The notes: generated by a model from the sequence alone, not told the origin. A stretch of DNA of 64,000 bases from CAYRWR01 sp964428015 (GCA_964428015.1 CAYRWR010000007.1:1-64000); one strand, 5' to 3'; counted from the first letter of the stretch, positions 53,858 through 62,169 are shown. Numbers and translations: made by a program.

Positions 53858-55255
53858 TTAAAAGCCGCTATCTTCCAGGTCCATATCCACGGGCGGGAGG
53901 TGGTGCGTATCCAGATTTTCAAACTTGACACATTCACCCAGGAAGGTAAGATCGATGGTATCCGTGGGACCGTTACGGTGTTTTCCCACTTTCAGTTCAG
54001 TGATGCCTTTGCGGTCCGTCTCTTTGTTGTAGTACTCATCCCGGTACAAAAAAGCCACAATGTCGGCGTCCTGCTCAATAGCTCCCGACTCTCTTAAGTC
54101 TGACAGCAGGGGGCGTTTATCCACCCGGCTCTCTACGCCGCGGGACAGCTGGGACAACACGATCACCGGCAAATCCAGTTCCTTGGACAGGGCTTTGAGT
54201 GAACGGGATATATAGGAGATTTCAGCGTTGCGGTTAAAGCTGGGCTTGGAGGAATCATCCGCGGTAATCAGCTGCAGGTGGTCGATTACTATTAAGTTCA
54301 CTTTATACTTGGACACCACGCGGCGGGATTTGGCCCGGATCTCGTGAATGGAGATAGCCGGTGTGTCGTCCACTATGATGTTGAGGTCATGCAGACGTCC
54401 CGCTGTCTCCACCAGAGCGGCCCATTCCCCATGCGCGTCACTGAGACGGCCCTTGCGGATTTTTTCCATGGCGATGCGGCTTTCACTGGACAGCATACGC
54501 ATGGCCAGCTCCTGGTCACTCATTTCCAGTGAAAAGATGAGCACACCGTTTTTCTTGTCCATCTGGGCGGCATTGGCGGCTATATTCAGAGCCATGGCTG
54601 TTTTTCCCATAGCGGGACGCGCCGCCAGCACGATCAGGGTCCCTTTCTGCAGACCGCCGGTGAGTTCATCAAATTTCTTAAAGCCGGTGGGCAGGCCGGT
54701 GTAGGCGCTGTCATTCTTGGACAGGCGCTGGATGCCATTGAGAGTCTCGGTGACCACATCCTTGAGCTCATTATAGGAGGTGCGCAGCTTGCGGTTGGTG
54801 ACGTCGAATATGGCACGTTCCGCCATCTCCGAGACATGCTCCACCTGGGTCTGGTTCTGGAAGACATCGTCGATGATCTGATGAGAGGCCTGGATCAGGG
54901 AGCGCAGCAGGGAGCGGTCGGCCACCATGCGGGAATAATACCCCACGCTGGACGCCGCGGGTACCCTGTCCATAAGAGAGGCCAGGTAGGCGGATCCACC
55001 CACTCTGGCCAGTTTACCTTCTGATTCTAAGCGGTCAGCCACGGATACCAGATCGACCGGAGCATTGGTTTCCTGCAGAGCCTTGATGGCGCTGAAGATG
55101 GTATAATGCTTCTGGTCAAAAAAATCATCCGCTTTCAGTGCTTCAAAAACTATATTAATAGCCTGCTCATTATTACTGAGCATCGCACCTATGACTGCCT
55201 GTTCTGCTTCAATACTATGAGGAGGGACCCGTTTAATCAGTTCATCATTTGCCAT
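53858..55255 (-). CDS. dnaB: Replicative DNA helicase
   Basis: 465 residues, normal length. The N-terminal helical domain (1-150) is followed by the RecA-like motor: Walker A ARPAMGKT, Walker B IVIDHLQLI, and motifs LSQLSRGVESR and SDLRESGAIEQDADIV. Residues and spacing match DnaB; there is no intein. It is the last gene of the rpsF-ssb-rpsR-DUF2232-rplI run, as in many bacteria. Confidence 0.97.
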   Translation of the reverse strand: MANDELIKRVPPHSIEAEQAVIGAMLSNNEQAINIVFEALKADDFFDQKHYTIFSAIKALQETNAPVDLVSVADRLESEGKLARVGGSAYLASLMDRVPAASSVGYYSRMVADRSLLRSLIQASHQIIDDVFQNQTQVEHVSEMAERAIFDVTNRKLRTSYNELKDVVTETLNGIQRLSKNDSAYTGLPTGFKKFDELTGGLQKGTLIVLAARPAMGKTAMALNIAANAAQMDKKNGVLIFSLEMSDQELAMRMLSSESRIAMEKIRKGRLSDAHGEWAALVETAGRLHDLNIIVDDTPAISIHEIRAKSRRVVSKYKVNLIVIDHLQLITADDSSKPSFNRNAEISYISRSLKALSKELDLPVIVLSQLSRGVESRVDKRPLLSDLRESGAIEQDADIVAFLYRDEYYNKETDRKGITELKVGKHRNGPTDTIDLTFLGECVKFENLDTHHLPPVDMDLEDSGF

Positions 55256-55279
55256 ATTTTGGCCTGTACTCCTCCAGGA

Positions 55280-55906
55280 TTACTCCTGGTCTTCTGTACC
55301 CTCTTCAGCGGTATTTACTTCTACTTTTTCGTCTTCAAAGTCATCTTCTTCTTCGTCTTCATCTTCGTTAAAGAAGCCTTCAGTAGTAGCTTTGGAAGGG
55401 ACAGCCAGGGCTTTTCTTTCCGCGGCGACTTCTTCTTTGACTTCTGATGCTACCATGTCGGGATGGTTAGGATCCTGCACTTTGAGCTTGACTTCCGCGG
55501 TCACACCTTCGTCCAGTTTGATCTTGACGGTGTGCATACCCACGGTCTTAATGTGCTGATTGACGACTTTTTTCTTTTCAATGGTAAAGCCTTTTCCGGA
55601 CAGAGCGTCAGAGATATCGGCGTTGGTCACAGAACCAAACAGTTTGCCTTCATCACCGGCTTTTACTTCGATGAGCAGTTCGACTTTTTCCAGAGCTTCT
55701 TTGAGCTCACGGCTGGATTCCAGACTGGCCAGGGCTTTTTTAGCCAGGCGTTCCTGAATCTTATGCAGATAGCTTTCCTTGGCCCGGGTGGCTACATCAG
55801 CCATGCGCTGGGGCAGGAGATAATTACGGGCATAACCGTCTTTTACTGATTTAATATCACCGGCTTTTCCCAGTCCGACCACGTTTTCCAATAATATGAC
55901 TTTCAT
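55280..55906 (-). CDS. rplI: Ribosomal protein bL9 with acidic C-terminal tail
   Basis: 208 residues from ATG 55906, where GGAGG precedes the start; an upstream frame to 55960 is not used. MKVILLENVVGLGKAGDIK is the bL9 signature, and the two-domain layout with the connecting helix is kept. bL9 is usually about 150 residues. Here a tail of about 55 residues, ending in an Asp/Glu-rich stretch (NEDEDEEEDDFEDEK), is added. It sits between DUF2232 and dnaB. Confidence 0.95.
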   Translation of the reverse strand: MKVILLENVVGLGKAGDIKSVKDGYARNYLLPQRMADVATRAKESYLHKIQERLAKKALASLESSRELKEALEKVELLIEVKAGDEGKLFGSVTNADISDALSGKGFTIEKKKVVNQHIKTVGMHTVKIKLDEGVTAEVKLKVQDPNHPDMVASEVKEEVAAERKALAVPSKATTEGFFNEDEDEEEDDFEDEKVEVNTAEEGTEDQE

Positions 55907-55935
55907 GTTTTCCTCCAATAGTAGGCATCCATCTA

Positions 55936-56751
55936 TCATGCTCTCAAATAATGCATCCAAGAATCACTGATACCGATGCCGAAATACAACACCAGTACAA
56001 ACAGAAAATAAGGTCCGGTCAGTACCAGCAGGCAGTAGAGTAGCGCCACTGACAGCATCACCGGCCATCTTTTCTTTCTGAGCCAGGTTATCAGCACCTG
56101 GAATCCCAGCACCGAGTAAACCAGGGCCAGGAACAAGGTCAGGTTGCTGGCCACCAGGCCCAGCTTATCCCATAGTCCCATCTGGTAGACCACAAAACCT
56201 GCCAGCAGACAGGCCAGGGCGGGATATACCCAGCGGTGGTCAAAATCCCTGCTCCAGCGGTACCATCCGGTCACCGGATAGCTCTCCTGGCTGATTGCGG
56301 AACTGATGCCTGTCCAAAGGACAAAGACCAGTATTCCGGGCAGGTATTCCAGGTAGACCCAGAAACTATATACCGCGTCTATGATCCGGGTCTTTTTGAG
56401 GCCGGGAAAGATGGCGGATATGGCATCCAGTATCCTGGTATAGCCCTGTTTAAGGGGCTCCGCTCCTACATTAAAGCCCAGGCTCAGCACCAGGACCATA
56501 ACCAGAGCGGTTATTAACAATCCATGAAAAGGGGCTTCCTTTTCAGCGGACATAAACACCCTGTATCCCAGGAATGTAACCCCCAGGGCCAGGGTGGCGG
56601 CCCACACCCCGCTGCGCGTGAACAGCGCTATCAGGGTCAGGACCAGGAGCAGGAAGGGCACTCTGAAAACCAGGGCCATAGACCTGCTCACTATAAAATG
56701 CGTTCCCGTCAGGACCAGGGAGACGCACAGCAGAAAAAGGGTCTCAGCCAC
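55936..56751 (-). CDS. DUF2232-like membrane protein (YybS type)
   Basis: 271 residues, eight or so hydrophobic helices from about 5 to 255, starting with GTG. The position between rpsR and rplI is where yybS-type DUF2232 genes are found in many bacteria, and the overall pattern (ATLALGVTFLGYRV in the N-terminal half, SVLGFQVLITWLRKKRW in the C-terminal half) fits. Function unknown; some members are suspected S-components of transporters. Its 3' end overlaps a region upstream of rplI. Confidence 0.8.
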   Translation of the reverse strand: MAETLFLLCVSLVLTGTHFIVSRSMALVFRVPFLLLVLTLIALFTRSGVWAATLALGVTFLGYRVFMSAEKEAPFHGLLITALVMVLVLSLGFNVGAEPLKQGYTRILDAISAIFPGLKKTRIIDAVYSFWVYLEYLPGILVFVLWTGISSAISQESYPVTGWYRWSRDFDHRWVYPALACLLAGFVVYQMGLWDKLGLVASNLTLFLALVYSVLGFQVLITWLRKKRWPVMLSVALLYCLLVLTGPYFLFVLVLYFGIGISDSWMHYLRA

Positions 56752-56757
56752 CCTTCC

Positions 56758-57201
56758 CTATCTGTCGACGTAGGGCAACAGGGCCAGGATACGGGCTTTC
56801 TTGATCTCCTGGGACAGCATTCTCTGGTACTTAGCGGCAGTACCGGTGATGCGGCGGGGAACAATCTTGCCTGAGGGCATCACGTACTTGCGCAGCAGGT
56901 CGACATTTTTATAATTGATCATCTTGGGGTCGGTCTGACCGGTGCTGAAACGGCATACTTTTTTGGTATAAAAGAATTTTCTCTTTCCGCCGCCGCGTGA
57001 ATCGCCGCGGTCACCACGGTCTCCGCGATCGCCGCCGCGGTCGCCGCCGCGTGAGTCGCCACGGGGCTTGCTGAAACGTCTTTCTTTGGGAGCGTCTTCA
57101 GCGCCTTCTTCTTTTTCAGCTACAGCTTCATCAGCGTGTACTACTACATCTTCTACTAAAGCTTCTACGAGTTCGTCGTCTTTCTTGATATCATCTGACA
57201 T
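56758..57201 (-). CDS. rpsR: Ribosomal protein bS18 with N-terminal RGD-rich extension
   Basis: 147 residues; the family norm is about 75. The conserved part is the last 75 residues (KKVCRFSTGQTDPKMINYKN at about 80-99, then VPRRITGTAAKYQRML). The first 70 residues are an acidic segment followed by a Gly-Arg-Asp repeat (GGDRGGDRGDRGDRGDSR). The ATG is in frame and the whole chain is open. It follows ssb in the cluster. The extension is not expected in the core ribosome. Confidence 0.93.
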   Translation of the reverse strand: MSDDIKKDDELVEALVEDVVVHADEAVAEKEEGAEDAPKERRFSKPRGDSRGGDRGGDRGDRGDRGDSRGGGKRKFFYTKKVCRFSTGQTDPKMINYKNVDLLRKYVMPSGKIVPRRITGTAAKYQRMLSQEIKKARILALLPYVDR

Positions 57202-57226
57202 GTTTAATCTCCTTAATCAATGGCCT

Positions 57227-57724
57227 CTAAAAAGGAACATCATCCTGGTTGTTGATATTGTCATAATCCACAGGAGTGGGATCAAAACCGGTATTGTCAT
57301 AAAAGTCGTCATTAAAATCACCTGCTCCTGACGCGGGCTGATTCTGGCTCTTATTCTGACCCTGAGGCCGGGGAGCCTGAGATCCGCCGCCACCGCCGCT
57401 TCCGGCTGTGGTCAGGAACTGCACCCTTTCCGCTATGATTTCAATAACAGACCGGTTTGAACCGTCCTGGGCCTGCCAGCGCCGCTGTTCCAGACGCCCG
57501 TCGATGCAGACCTGTTTACCCTTGGACAAAAACTGTGAGCAGTTTTCACCCATTTTGCCCCACACGATGATGTTGAAAAAACTCACGGTGTCCTGTCCGT
57601 CACGGGGCTTCCCGCCTACTGCCAGGCCGAATTTGGCGATAGCAGTACCGCTGGGGGTATACTTCAGATCGACATCACCGGCCAGTCTCCCTACGAGGGT
57701 GACCCGGTTGACATCCCAACTCAT
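57227..57724 (-). CDS. ssb: Single-stranded DNA-binding protein
   Basis: 165 residues. The OB fold begins WDVNRVTLVGRLAGDVDLKY and includes QFLSKGKQVCIDGRLEQRRW. A Gly/Gln/Asn-rich linker (about 110-150) leads to the acidic tip DDVPF that recruits partner proteins. It is located between rpsF and rpsR as usual. Confidence 0.97.
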   Translation of the reverse strand: MSWDVNRVTLVGRLAGDVDLKYTPSGTAIAKFGLAVGGKPRDGQDTVSFFNIIVWGKMGENCSQFLSKGKQVCIDGRLEQRRWQAQDGSNRSVIEIIAERVQFLTTAGSGGGGGSQAPRPQGQNKSQNQPASGAGDFNDDFYDNTGFDPTPVDYDNINNQDDVPF

Positions 57725-57725
57725 C

Positions 57726-58016
57726 CTAATCCTCCCGGTTTACGAGATGACGGATGACATCCTGGTCGTACTTGATGGCTGCTTCAAACACAGGAATTGC
57801 TTCCGGCTTGCCGGACACTTTGGCGAAATAGTAATACGCCTTGTGGAATCTTTCTCTGTCCCTGATGATCTCATAGGCCAGCTCTCTGACTCCAAACGTG
57901 TCTTCCTTGTCCAGCTCCAGCTCGGACTTCTTGAAATAATCCTTGATCCTTTTGACAGTAGGGTCTACTGTCTCGCCTTCTCGAATAAGAAAAGCGATCT
58001 CATACTTTCTTGACAT
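57726..58016 (-). CDS. rpsF: Ribosomal protein bS6
   Basis: 96 residues, usual length. KYEIAFLIREGETVDPTVKR at the start, then GVRELAYEIIRDRERFHKAYYYF, match bS6. AAGGAGGTACC before the ATG is a strong ribosome site. First gene of the run that continues to dnaB. Confidence 0.96.
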   Translation of the reverse strand: MSRKYEIAFLIREGETVDPTVKRIKDYFKKSELELDKEDTFGVRELAYEIIRDRERFHKAYYYFAKVSGKPEAIPVFEAAIKYDQDVIRHLVNRED

Positions 58017-58393
58017 GGTACCTCCTTATGGTCTTGTCGTCCGTATATACGGAAAGGATAGAATATTTTAAAGAATGACAAGGAATTAGTCAAGAATGTC
58101 GACAGTCCCTGGTCTTCTCTCTGCTGCAGGGAAAAAGGACTATGGGGATAGGCACACCGAAAAAGGGCAAATTTACCGCATAGGTTTAGGGAGAGCCTCT
58201 TGCCTGTACCACGTCAGCACTAGGGCAGAGGCGGCTTCCGCCGCGGGGAATATCTCCACAATAGCGGAGGGTCTCCTCATCCCTTCTCACCCGGGATAGG
58301 GGATCACTGTGTCCCCTGGTACTGAGTGGAGTGGCGCACCCCCTAGCCCTGGGCGGTCTGCGGCATCTTAACGCTCCGCGAATGTAGATGCTT
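58017..58393. other. Intergenic region with repeated or structured element
   Basis: 377 bases between rpsF (upstream side) and the VapC 3' end. The middle and right parts match the element at 24976-25150. The rpsF promoter should lie near 58030-58090. Confidence 0.55.
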
Positions 58394-58400
58394 TCAGCTC
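58222..58400. repeat. Diverged intergenic element, copy B
   Basis: GGCGGCTTCCGCCGCGG (CTTCC from 58235), ATCCCTTCTCAC at 58279 and TTAACGCTCCGCG at 58368 are collinear with copy A (24976-25150). Its right end runs into the last bases of the VapC gene. Confidence 0.55.
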
Positions 58401-58792
58401 ACCCAGTTTTCCATTTTCAGATCAGGGATCCTGGAAAAATGCTTTTGATTGTTAGTCACCAGGGTCAGATTGTGACTGAGGGCAGTGGATGCGATTAACA
58501 GGTCCAAATCATCCTGAGGCAGGCCTTGTTTCGATACATCAGCCTTGAGAAGAGCAAAACTCTCCATAACAGACCGGTCAACTTCCAGAATGGGATAGAT
58601 ATCAGCCAGCCGCATGACAGTAGCCAAATTCTTCTGAAAATGGCGGGATTTATGGGCACCATACAGCAGTTCGCCATAGGTCACCACGGAAATGAATTTA
58701 GGGTCATTTTTCCTGTCCAGAAAATTTTGATTCACGCCATTTTCATTTTTAAGACTGTACATGATAATATCAGTATCAATCAAATAAAGCAT
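58394..58792 (-). CDS. VapC-type PIN toxin, module 1
   Basis: 132 residues from ATG 58792, six bases after GGGG, in an overlap with the antitoxin gene; longer frames exist but start inside the antitoxin. The PIN domain: LIDTDIIMY (Asp6 and Asp8), YGELLYGA with Glu, DDLDLLIASTAL with the acidic pair, and LVTNNQKHF near the end. PIN-type VapC proteins cut tRNA or other RNA. It is paired with the antitoxin at 59054. The gene overlaps the antitoxin by about 17 bases. Confidence 0.92.
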   Translation of the reverse strand: MLYLIDTDIIMYSLKNENGVNQNFLDRKNDPKFISVVTYGELLYGAHKSRHFQKNLATVMRLADIYPILEVDRSVMESFALLKADVSKQGLPQDDLDLLIASTALSHNLTLVTNNQKHFSRIPDLKMENWVS

Positions 58793-59054
58793 TGTCATCC
58801 CCAAAGCGTTGACTGTTGGCCCTGTCTTTTTTGATATCTGAGAGAATCTCCGCGCTACTGCGGTCATCAATCCAGCTGCCCGCCAGTTCCAGAAATTTTT
58901 CAGTAGGATTGATACCGATCCTGTTTTTGCCGGATATATAGTTTTCTAATATTTGAATCACTTCCTGACTGAGAGATCTTTTTTCTTTTTTTACCAGGGC
59001 CTGGAGTTCAGAATACAAGCTGTCTTCTATATCTCGTACCTGGAGAATAGCCAT
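58776..59054 (-). CDS. VapB-type antitoxin, module 1
   Basis: 92 residues from ATG 59054, which has AAAGGAGG upstream; the longer frame to 59102 is not used. The start LQVRDIEDSLYSELQALVKK followed by RSLSQEVIQILENYI is a ribbon-helix-helix or FitA-type DNA-binding domain. The C-terminal half (FLELAGSWIDDRSSAEI) is the toxin-binding tail. It probably represses its own promoter and is overlapped by the VapC gene. Confidence 0.85.
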   Translation of the reverse strand: MAILQVRDIEDSLYSELQALVKKEKRSLSQEVIQILENYISGKNRIGINPTEKFLELAGSWIDDRSSAEILSDIKKDRANSQRFGDDNALFD

Positions 59055-59092
59055 ATTTTCCTCCTTTCTTTTTAATATATCGCACCATGCAT

Positions 59093-59109
59093 GAAATGTC
59101 ATTCATTTC
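59093..59109. promoter_or_regulatory. Operator candidate of VapBC module 1
   Basis: GAAATG and CATTTC are six-base inverted arms with a five-base centre, 39-55 bp upstream of the antitoxin start. The wider context (CATG on both sides) extends the symmetry. Likely the binding site of the antitoxin. Confidence 0.4.
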
Positions 59110-59183
59110 GCATGAACATTATATAATTTTCCGTTATATATTTTTACAAAACAACATTGAAAAATTGAAATAAAAAAAATCAC

Positions 59184-59215
59184 TTGACATTGTTTATGTG
59201 CGCACATATAATGTG
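59184..59215 (+). promoter_or_regulatory. Consensus promoter with palindromic operator, TA module 2
   Basis: TTGACA (59184-59189), exactly 17 bp, TATAAT (59207-59212). The spacer holds the perfect 14-bp palindrome TATGTGCGCACATA (59195-59208), which runs into the -10 box. A second, imperfect inverted repeat (CACAT-ATA-ATGTG) follows at 59203-59215. This is a strong case for autorepression of the antitoxin-toxin operon. Confidence 0.8.
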
Positions 59216-59235
59216 TAATAGAGGAGGTTTTTTAT

Positions 59236-59460
59236 ATGAAAAACATAACACTATCCATAGATGATAAACTTTTATCCGCGGGAAGAGAATACGCGGCCAG
59301 ACACCATATTTCTTTCAATGTTCTGGTGAGAAAACTGATAGAACAGACTGTTCTTAAAAAATCTGATCATTGGCTGGAAGACACCTTTCTACTGATGGAT
59401 AAGGCTGAGGTAAAAGATAAAAAAGCAAAATGGACACGGGAGGAATTATACCGTGTCTAA
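59236..59460 (+). CDS. Ribbon-helix-helix antitoxin, module 2
   Basis: 74 residues. KNITLSIDDKLLSAGREYAA and FNVLVRKLIEQT are the strand and two helices of an RHH/DUF6364-type antitoxin; the rest is the toxin-binding tail. GAGGAGG precedes the ATG. It overlaps the following PIN toxin gene by eight bases. It probably binds the palindrome at 59195. Confidence 0.85.
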   Translation: MKNITLSIDDKLLSAGREYAARHHISFNVLVRKLIEQTVLKKSDHWLEDTFLLMDKAEVKDKKAKWTREELYRV

Positions 59461-59884
59461 AATATTTCTTGATACCAACTTTCTGGTTTACAGTATCGAT
59501 ACCCGGGACAAAGAGAAGCATCAAAAAGCACGTTTGATTCTGGCAAAGGCTGTGGAACTGCATCTGCCGGTGATTTCTACCCAGGTCATTCAGGAGTTTT
59601 ACGTGGTTTGTACTCAAAAATTAAAAATTGACCCTTTGATAATCAAAAACATTATACACAACTTCCAGAACCTGGAAATCGTGAATAATGATTTAAGCCT
59701 GGTGGAACAGGCCATCGATATCAGTATACTTTCTCAGCTGTCATTTTGGGATTCCTTAATCATTGCGGCAGCCGAAAAAGCCAATTGCGACCTGGTTCTT
59801 TCTGAAGACTTGAATTCAGGCCAGAATTACAGGGGTATAATAGTATTGAATCCTTTTAGTGTGGAAAATTTCGATAATCTCTGA
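59453..59884 (+). CDS. PIN-domain toxin, module 2
   Basis: 143 residues with a GTG start inside the last codons of the antitoxin gene. IFLDTNFLVYSID (Asp7), QEFYVV with the conserved Glu, FWDSLIIAAAE and LVLSEDLNSGQ carry the acidic PIN residues. It is an RNase toxin of the VapC group. It ends five bases from the stop of the convergent tgt fusion gene. Confidence 0.9.
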   Translation: MSKIFLDTNFLVYSIDTRDKEKHQKARLILAKAVELHLPVISTQVIQEFYVVCTQKLKIDPLIIKNIIHNFQNLEIVNNDLSLVEQAIDISILSQLSFWDSLIIAAAEKANCDLVLSEDLNSGQNYRGIIVLNPFSVENFDNL

Positions 59885-59889
59885 TTTTC

Positions 59890-61914
59890 TCAGTACTCAT
59901 CCCCGCTGAACTGGGCATGGTTCAGTACCTTGTCTTCGATTTCCTGTTTTTCTTCAGGGGAGGCATCGGGGGCGGTTTTGGAGCCGCTGCGCCGGAAGCG
60001 TTCCAGCCAGTCCCTACCCAGCAAAGTAAACCCGCGGGCCGCCGCGGCGGTACTGAAGGCGGTGGTAGTCTCGGACTTGGGGCCTGTGCCCGGCCCGACA
60101 CCCACATAGAACCCCGCCGCCAGCAGGGCTCCCCTCACCTGGGTGGAGGTGGAATAAGTCAATAGCCTGGTCCCGGCGGGGGCGCACAGACGGAACAGCC
60201 TGGAAAAAGAAGCATAATTCCACAAGGGTCCATTGGTATTCAGTGAAAACATGTCATAATAGATACAGCGCGGCGCGGGAGCCTGGCTGCACCGCTCCTC
60301 AAAATCCCCTTCCAGTAAGACCCATTCGATCCGTCCATCCGGAGATACCCATTGGCCCTGGCGGAGCAGGCTACCCGGCCCGGCATGCCTGACATGAGGA
60401 AAGTGCGCGGTATGTTTACAGGCCAGCCGCAGGGAGTCCAGGTCATTCTCAAAACTGAATATACGTATGCGTAGTGTGGAATCGGCCTCCAGCAGTTTTT
60501 CCGCCTCCATGATGGTCACCATGGCATTGGTACCCGCGCCCAGACCCACATCCCAGATCACAAAATCTGCCTGGTCCTGCCCCTGTATAGCTTGCCTCAG
60601 TCCGCTTTGTTCAAAATACAGCGTCCGGGACTCCACCATGGGGTCGGAGACAGAGTGCATGGTCTCCCCGGAGGAGCGCTGACGGATGCTGTTGAAGCCG
60701 GGTCCCTCTACTATCTCATAATCCCCCAGGGTGTAGGCTTTTTTGCGTACAGGCCTGCTTGGGGGTAATTTGGGATGCTCCCCGTCGGGGGCAGACAGCA
60801 GCTCCCGGTGGGTGTTATAAAAGGACAGGAAGCTATTGTCCAGGATATGCCGGCGCATATTGTCCATAAGCTGTTTATAATAGGCCAGGTTGTGCCGTCC
60901 GATGAGGCTGTACCCCAGGAATTCTTTGGTCTTGACCAGGTGGTGCAGATAGGCCCGGGAGTAGCTGCGGCAGGTGGGGCAGGCGCAGTTTTCGTCGAGG
61001 GGGCGGTCGGACAGTTTGTAGACTGAGCGCCTCAGCTCTACCCGTCCCTGTGAGGTATAGGCCAGCCCCTGCTGGGACACATAGGTGGGGATGATGCAGT
61101 CAAACATGTCCATCCCCCGGTGCACCGCCTCCAGCAGGTCCAGGGGCGTACCCACTCCCATGAGATAACGGGGCCGGTCGGGGGGGAGCAGTGCCGCGGT
61201 GAGAGCGGTGATGTCCTTGCGCTCCTCTTCCTCCTCCCCTACCGCCAGTCCCCCGATGGCATAGCCGTCAAAGGGCAGAGAGGTGATCTGAGCGGCGCTC
61301 CGCTTACGCAGGGCCGGAAAGCAGCCCCCCTGTACGATTCCGAACAGGGACTGGGGAGAGTCCTGCCGGGCGGCCAGGCTCCGCTCCGCCCAACGCGCGG
61401 TGAGCTCCACCGCCTCCCGGCAGACATCGAGGGGTGAGCGGGAGGACGCGCACTGGTCCAGGGCCATCATGATATCACTGCCTATGGCCTTCTGGGTATC
61501 GATACTGAGCTCGGGGCTGAGCAGGTAGCCGCGTCCGTCCACGTAGGACCGGAAAGAGGCTCCTTCTTCCGTGATTTTAAATGACTGTGACATGGAAAAT
61601 ATCTGGAATCCCCCGCTGTCGGTCAGGACCGAACGGGGCCAGTTCATAAATTTGTGGATACCGCCCAGTGTCCGGAACACCTCTGTCCCGGGCCGGAGCA
61701 GGAGATGGTAGGTATTGGCCAGCAGTACCGGATAGCCCATGTCTTCCACGGCAGGGGTGGGCTGATTGCGCAGAGCGGCAAAGGTAGCCACAGGCATGAA
61801 CAGAGGGGTCAGGACCTCATTGTGCAGAGTTTTAAAGCGGCAGGCCCGTGCCGCCGTACCGTCCGCCCTGGCCTCCACCTCAAAGCCCAGCCTGGAATCA
61901 GAAACATCCTTCAT
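59890..61914 (-). CDS. tgt: Fusion of tRNA-guanine transglycosylase and MnmC-like methyltransferase
   Basis: 674 residues in one frame. Residues 1-370 are Tgt: VLTDSGGFQIFSM (Asp99), ALDQC (Asp153), FGIVQGG, YAIGGLAVGEEEEE, GMDMFDC (nucleophile Asp272) and the zinc set Cys310, Cys312, Cys315 and His341. The usual PTRNARNG after the nucleophile is PTYVSQQG here. Residues about 395-640 are a SAM methyltransferase like the MnmC N-terminal domain (DUF752): DYEIVEGPGFNSIR, WDVGLGAGTNA and CIYYDMFSLNTNGPLWN. Tgt puts preQ1 at the wobble base 34; MnmC/MnmD methylates the wobble uridine side chain. Both act on position 34. High GC, single gene. Confidence 0.92.
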   Translation of the reverse strand: MKDVSDSRLGFEVEARADGTAARACRFKTLHNEVLTPLFMPVATFAALRNQPTPAVEDMGYPVLLANTYHLLLRPGTEVFRTLGGIHKFMNWPRSVLTDSGGFQIFSMSQSFKITEEGASFRSYVDGRGYLLSPELSIDTQKAIGSDIMMALDQCASSRSPLDVCREAVELTARWAERSLAARQDSPQSLFGIVQGGCFPALRKRSAAQITSLPFDGYAIGGLAVGEEEEERKDITALTAALLPPDRPRYLMGVGTPLDLLEAVHRGMDMFDCIIPTYVSQQGLAYTSQGRVELRRSVYKLSDRPLDENCACPTCRSYSRAYLHHLVKTKEFLGYSLIGRHNLAYYKQLMDNMRRHILDNSFLSFYNTHRELLSAPDGEHPKLPPSRPVRKKAYTLGDYEIVEGPGFNSIRQRSSGETMHSVSDPMVESRTLYFEQSGLRQAIQGQDQADFVIWDVGLGAGTNAMVTIMEAEKLLEADSTLRIRIFSFENDLDSLRLACKHTAHFPHVRHAGPGSLLRQGQWVSPDGRIEWVLLEGDFEERCSQAPAPRCIYYDMFSLNTNGPLWNYASFSRLFRLCAPAGTRLLTYSTSTQVRGALLAAGFYVGVGPGTGPKSETTTAFSTAAAARGFTLLGRDWLERFRRSGSKTAPDASPEEKQEIEDKVLNHAQFSGDEY

Positions 61915-62169
61915 AATCAGCAGCCTCTCGCGGGATAAGTATTTTTTAACATAAATAAGTCATCATTAATATTACCATCGAAATCTACTTCACTGCACCT
62001 ACTTTATTTCCTTTTTTTCTCTTGGCCTTTATAGTAATATATAGGTCCAGAATATGAATTTATTACATCTTTTGAATCATTTTGATTTTGGTGTACTTGA
62101 GATTTATATGTGAAAAGTGAGATTCCTGTCTTATAAAAACAAATTTAAATAGTACTTTAATATTTATTT
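61915..62169. other. AT-rich gap
   Basis: About 255 bases, very AT-rich, no gene or clear signal. It separates a GC-rich tgt gene from the AT-rich lipoprotein. Confidence 0.5.

Noticed and set aside
61766..61954. Plus-strand frames opposite the tgt fusion
   Set aside because: They are GC-rich shadow frames with no start site or domain.
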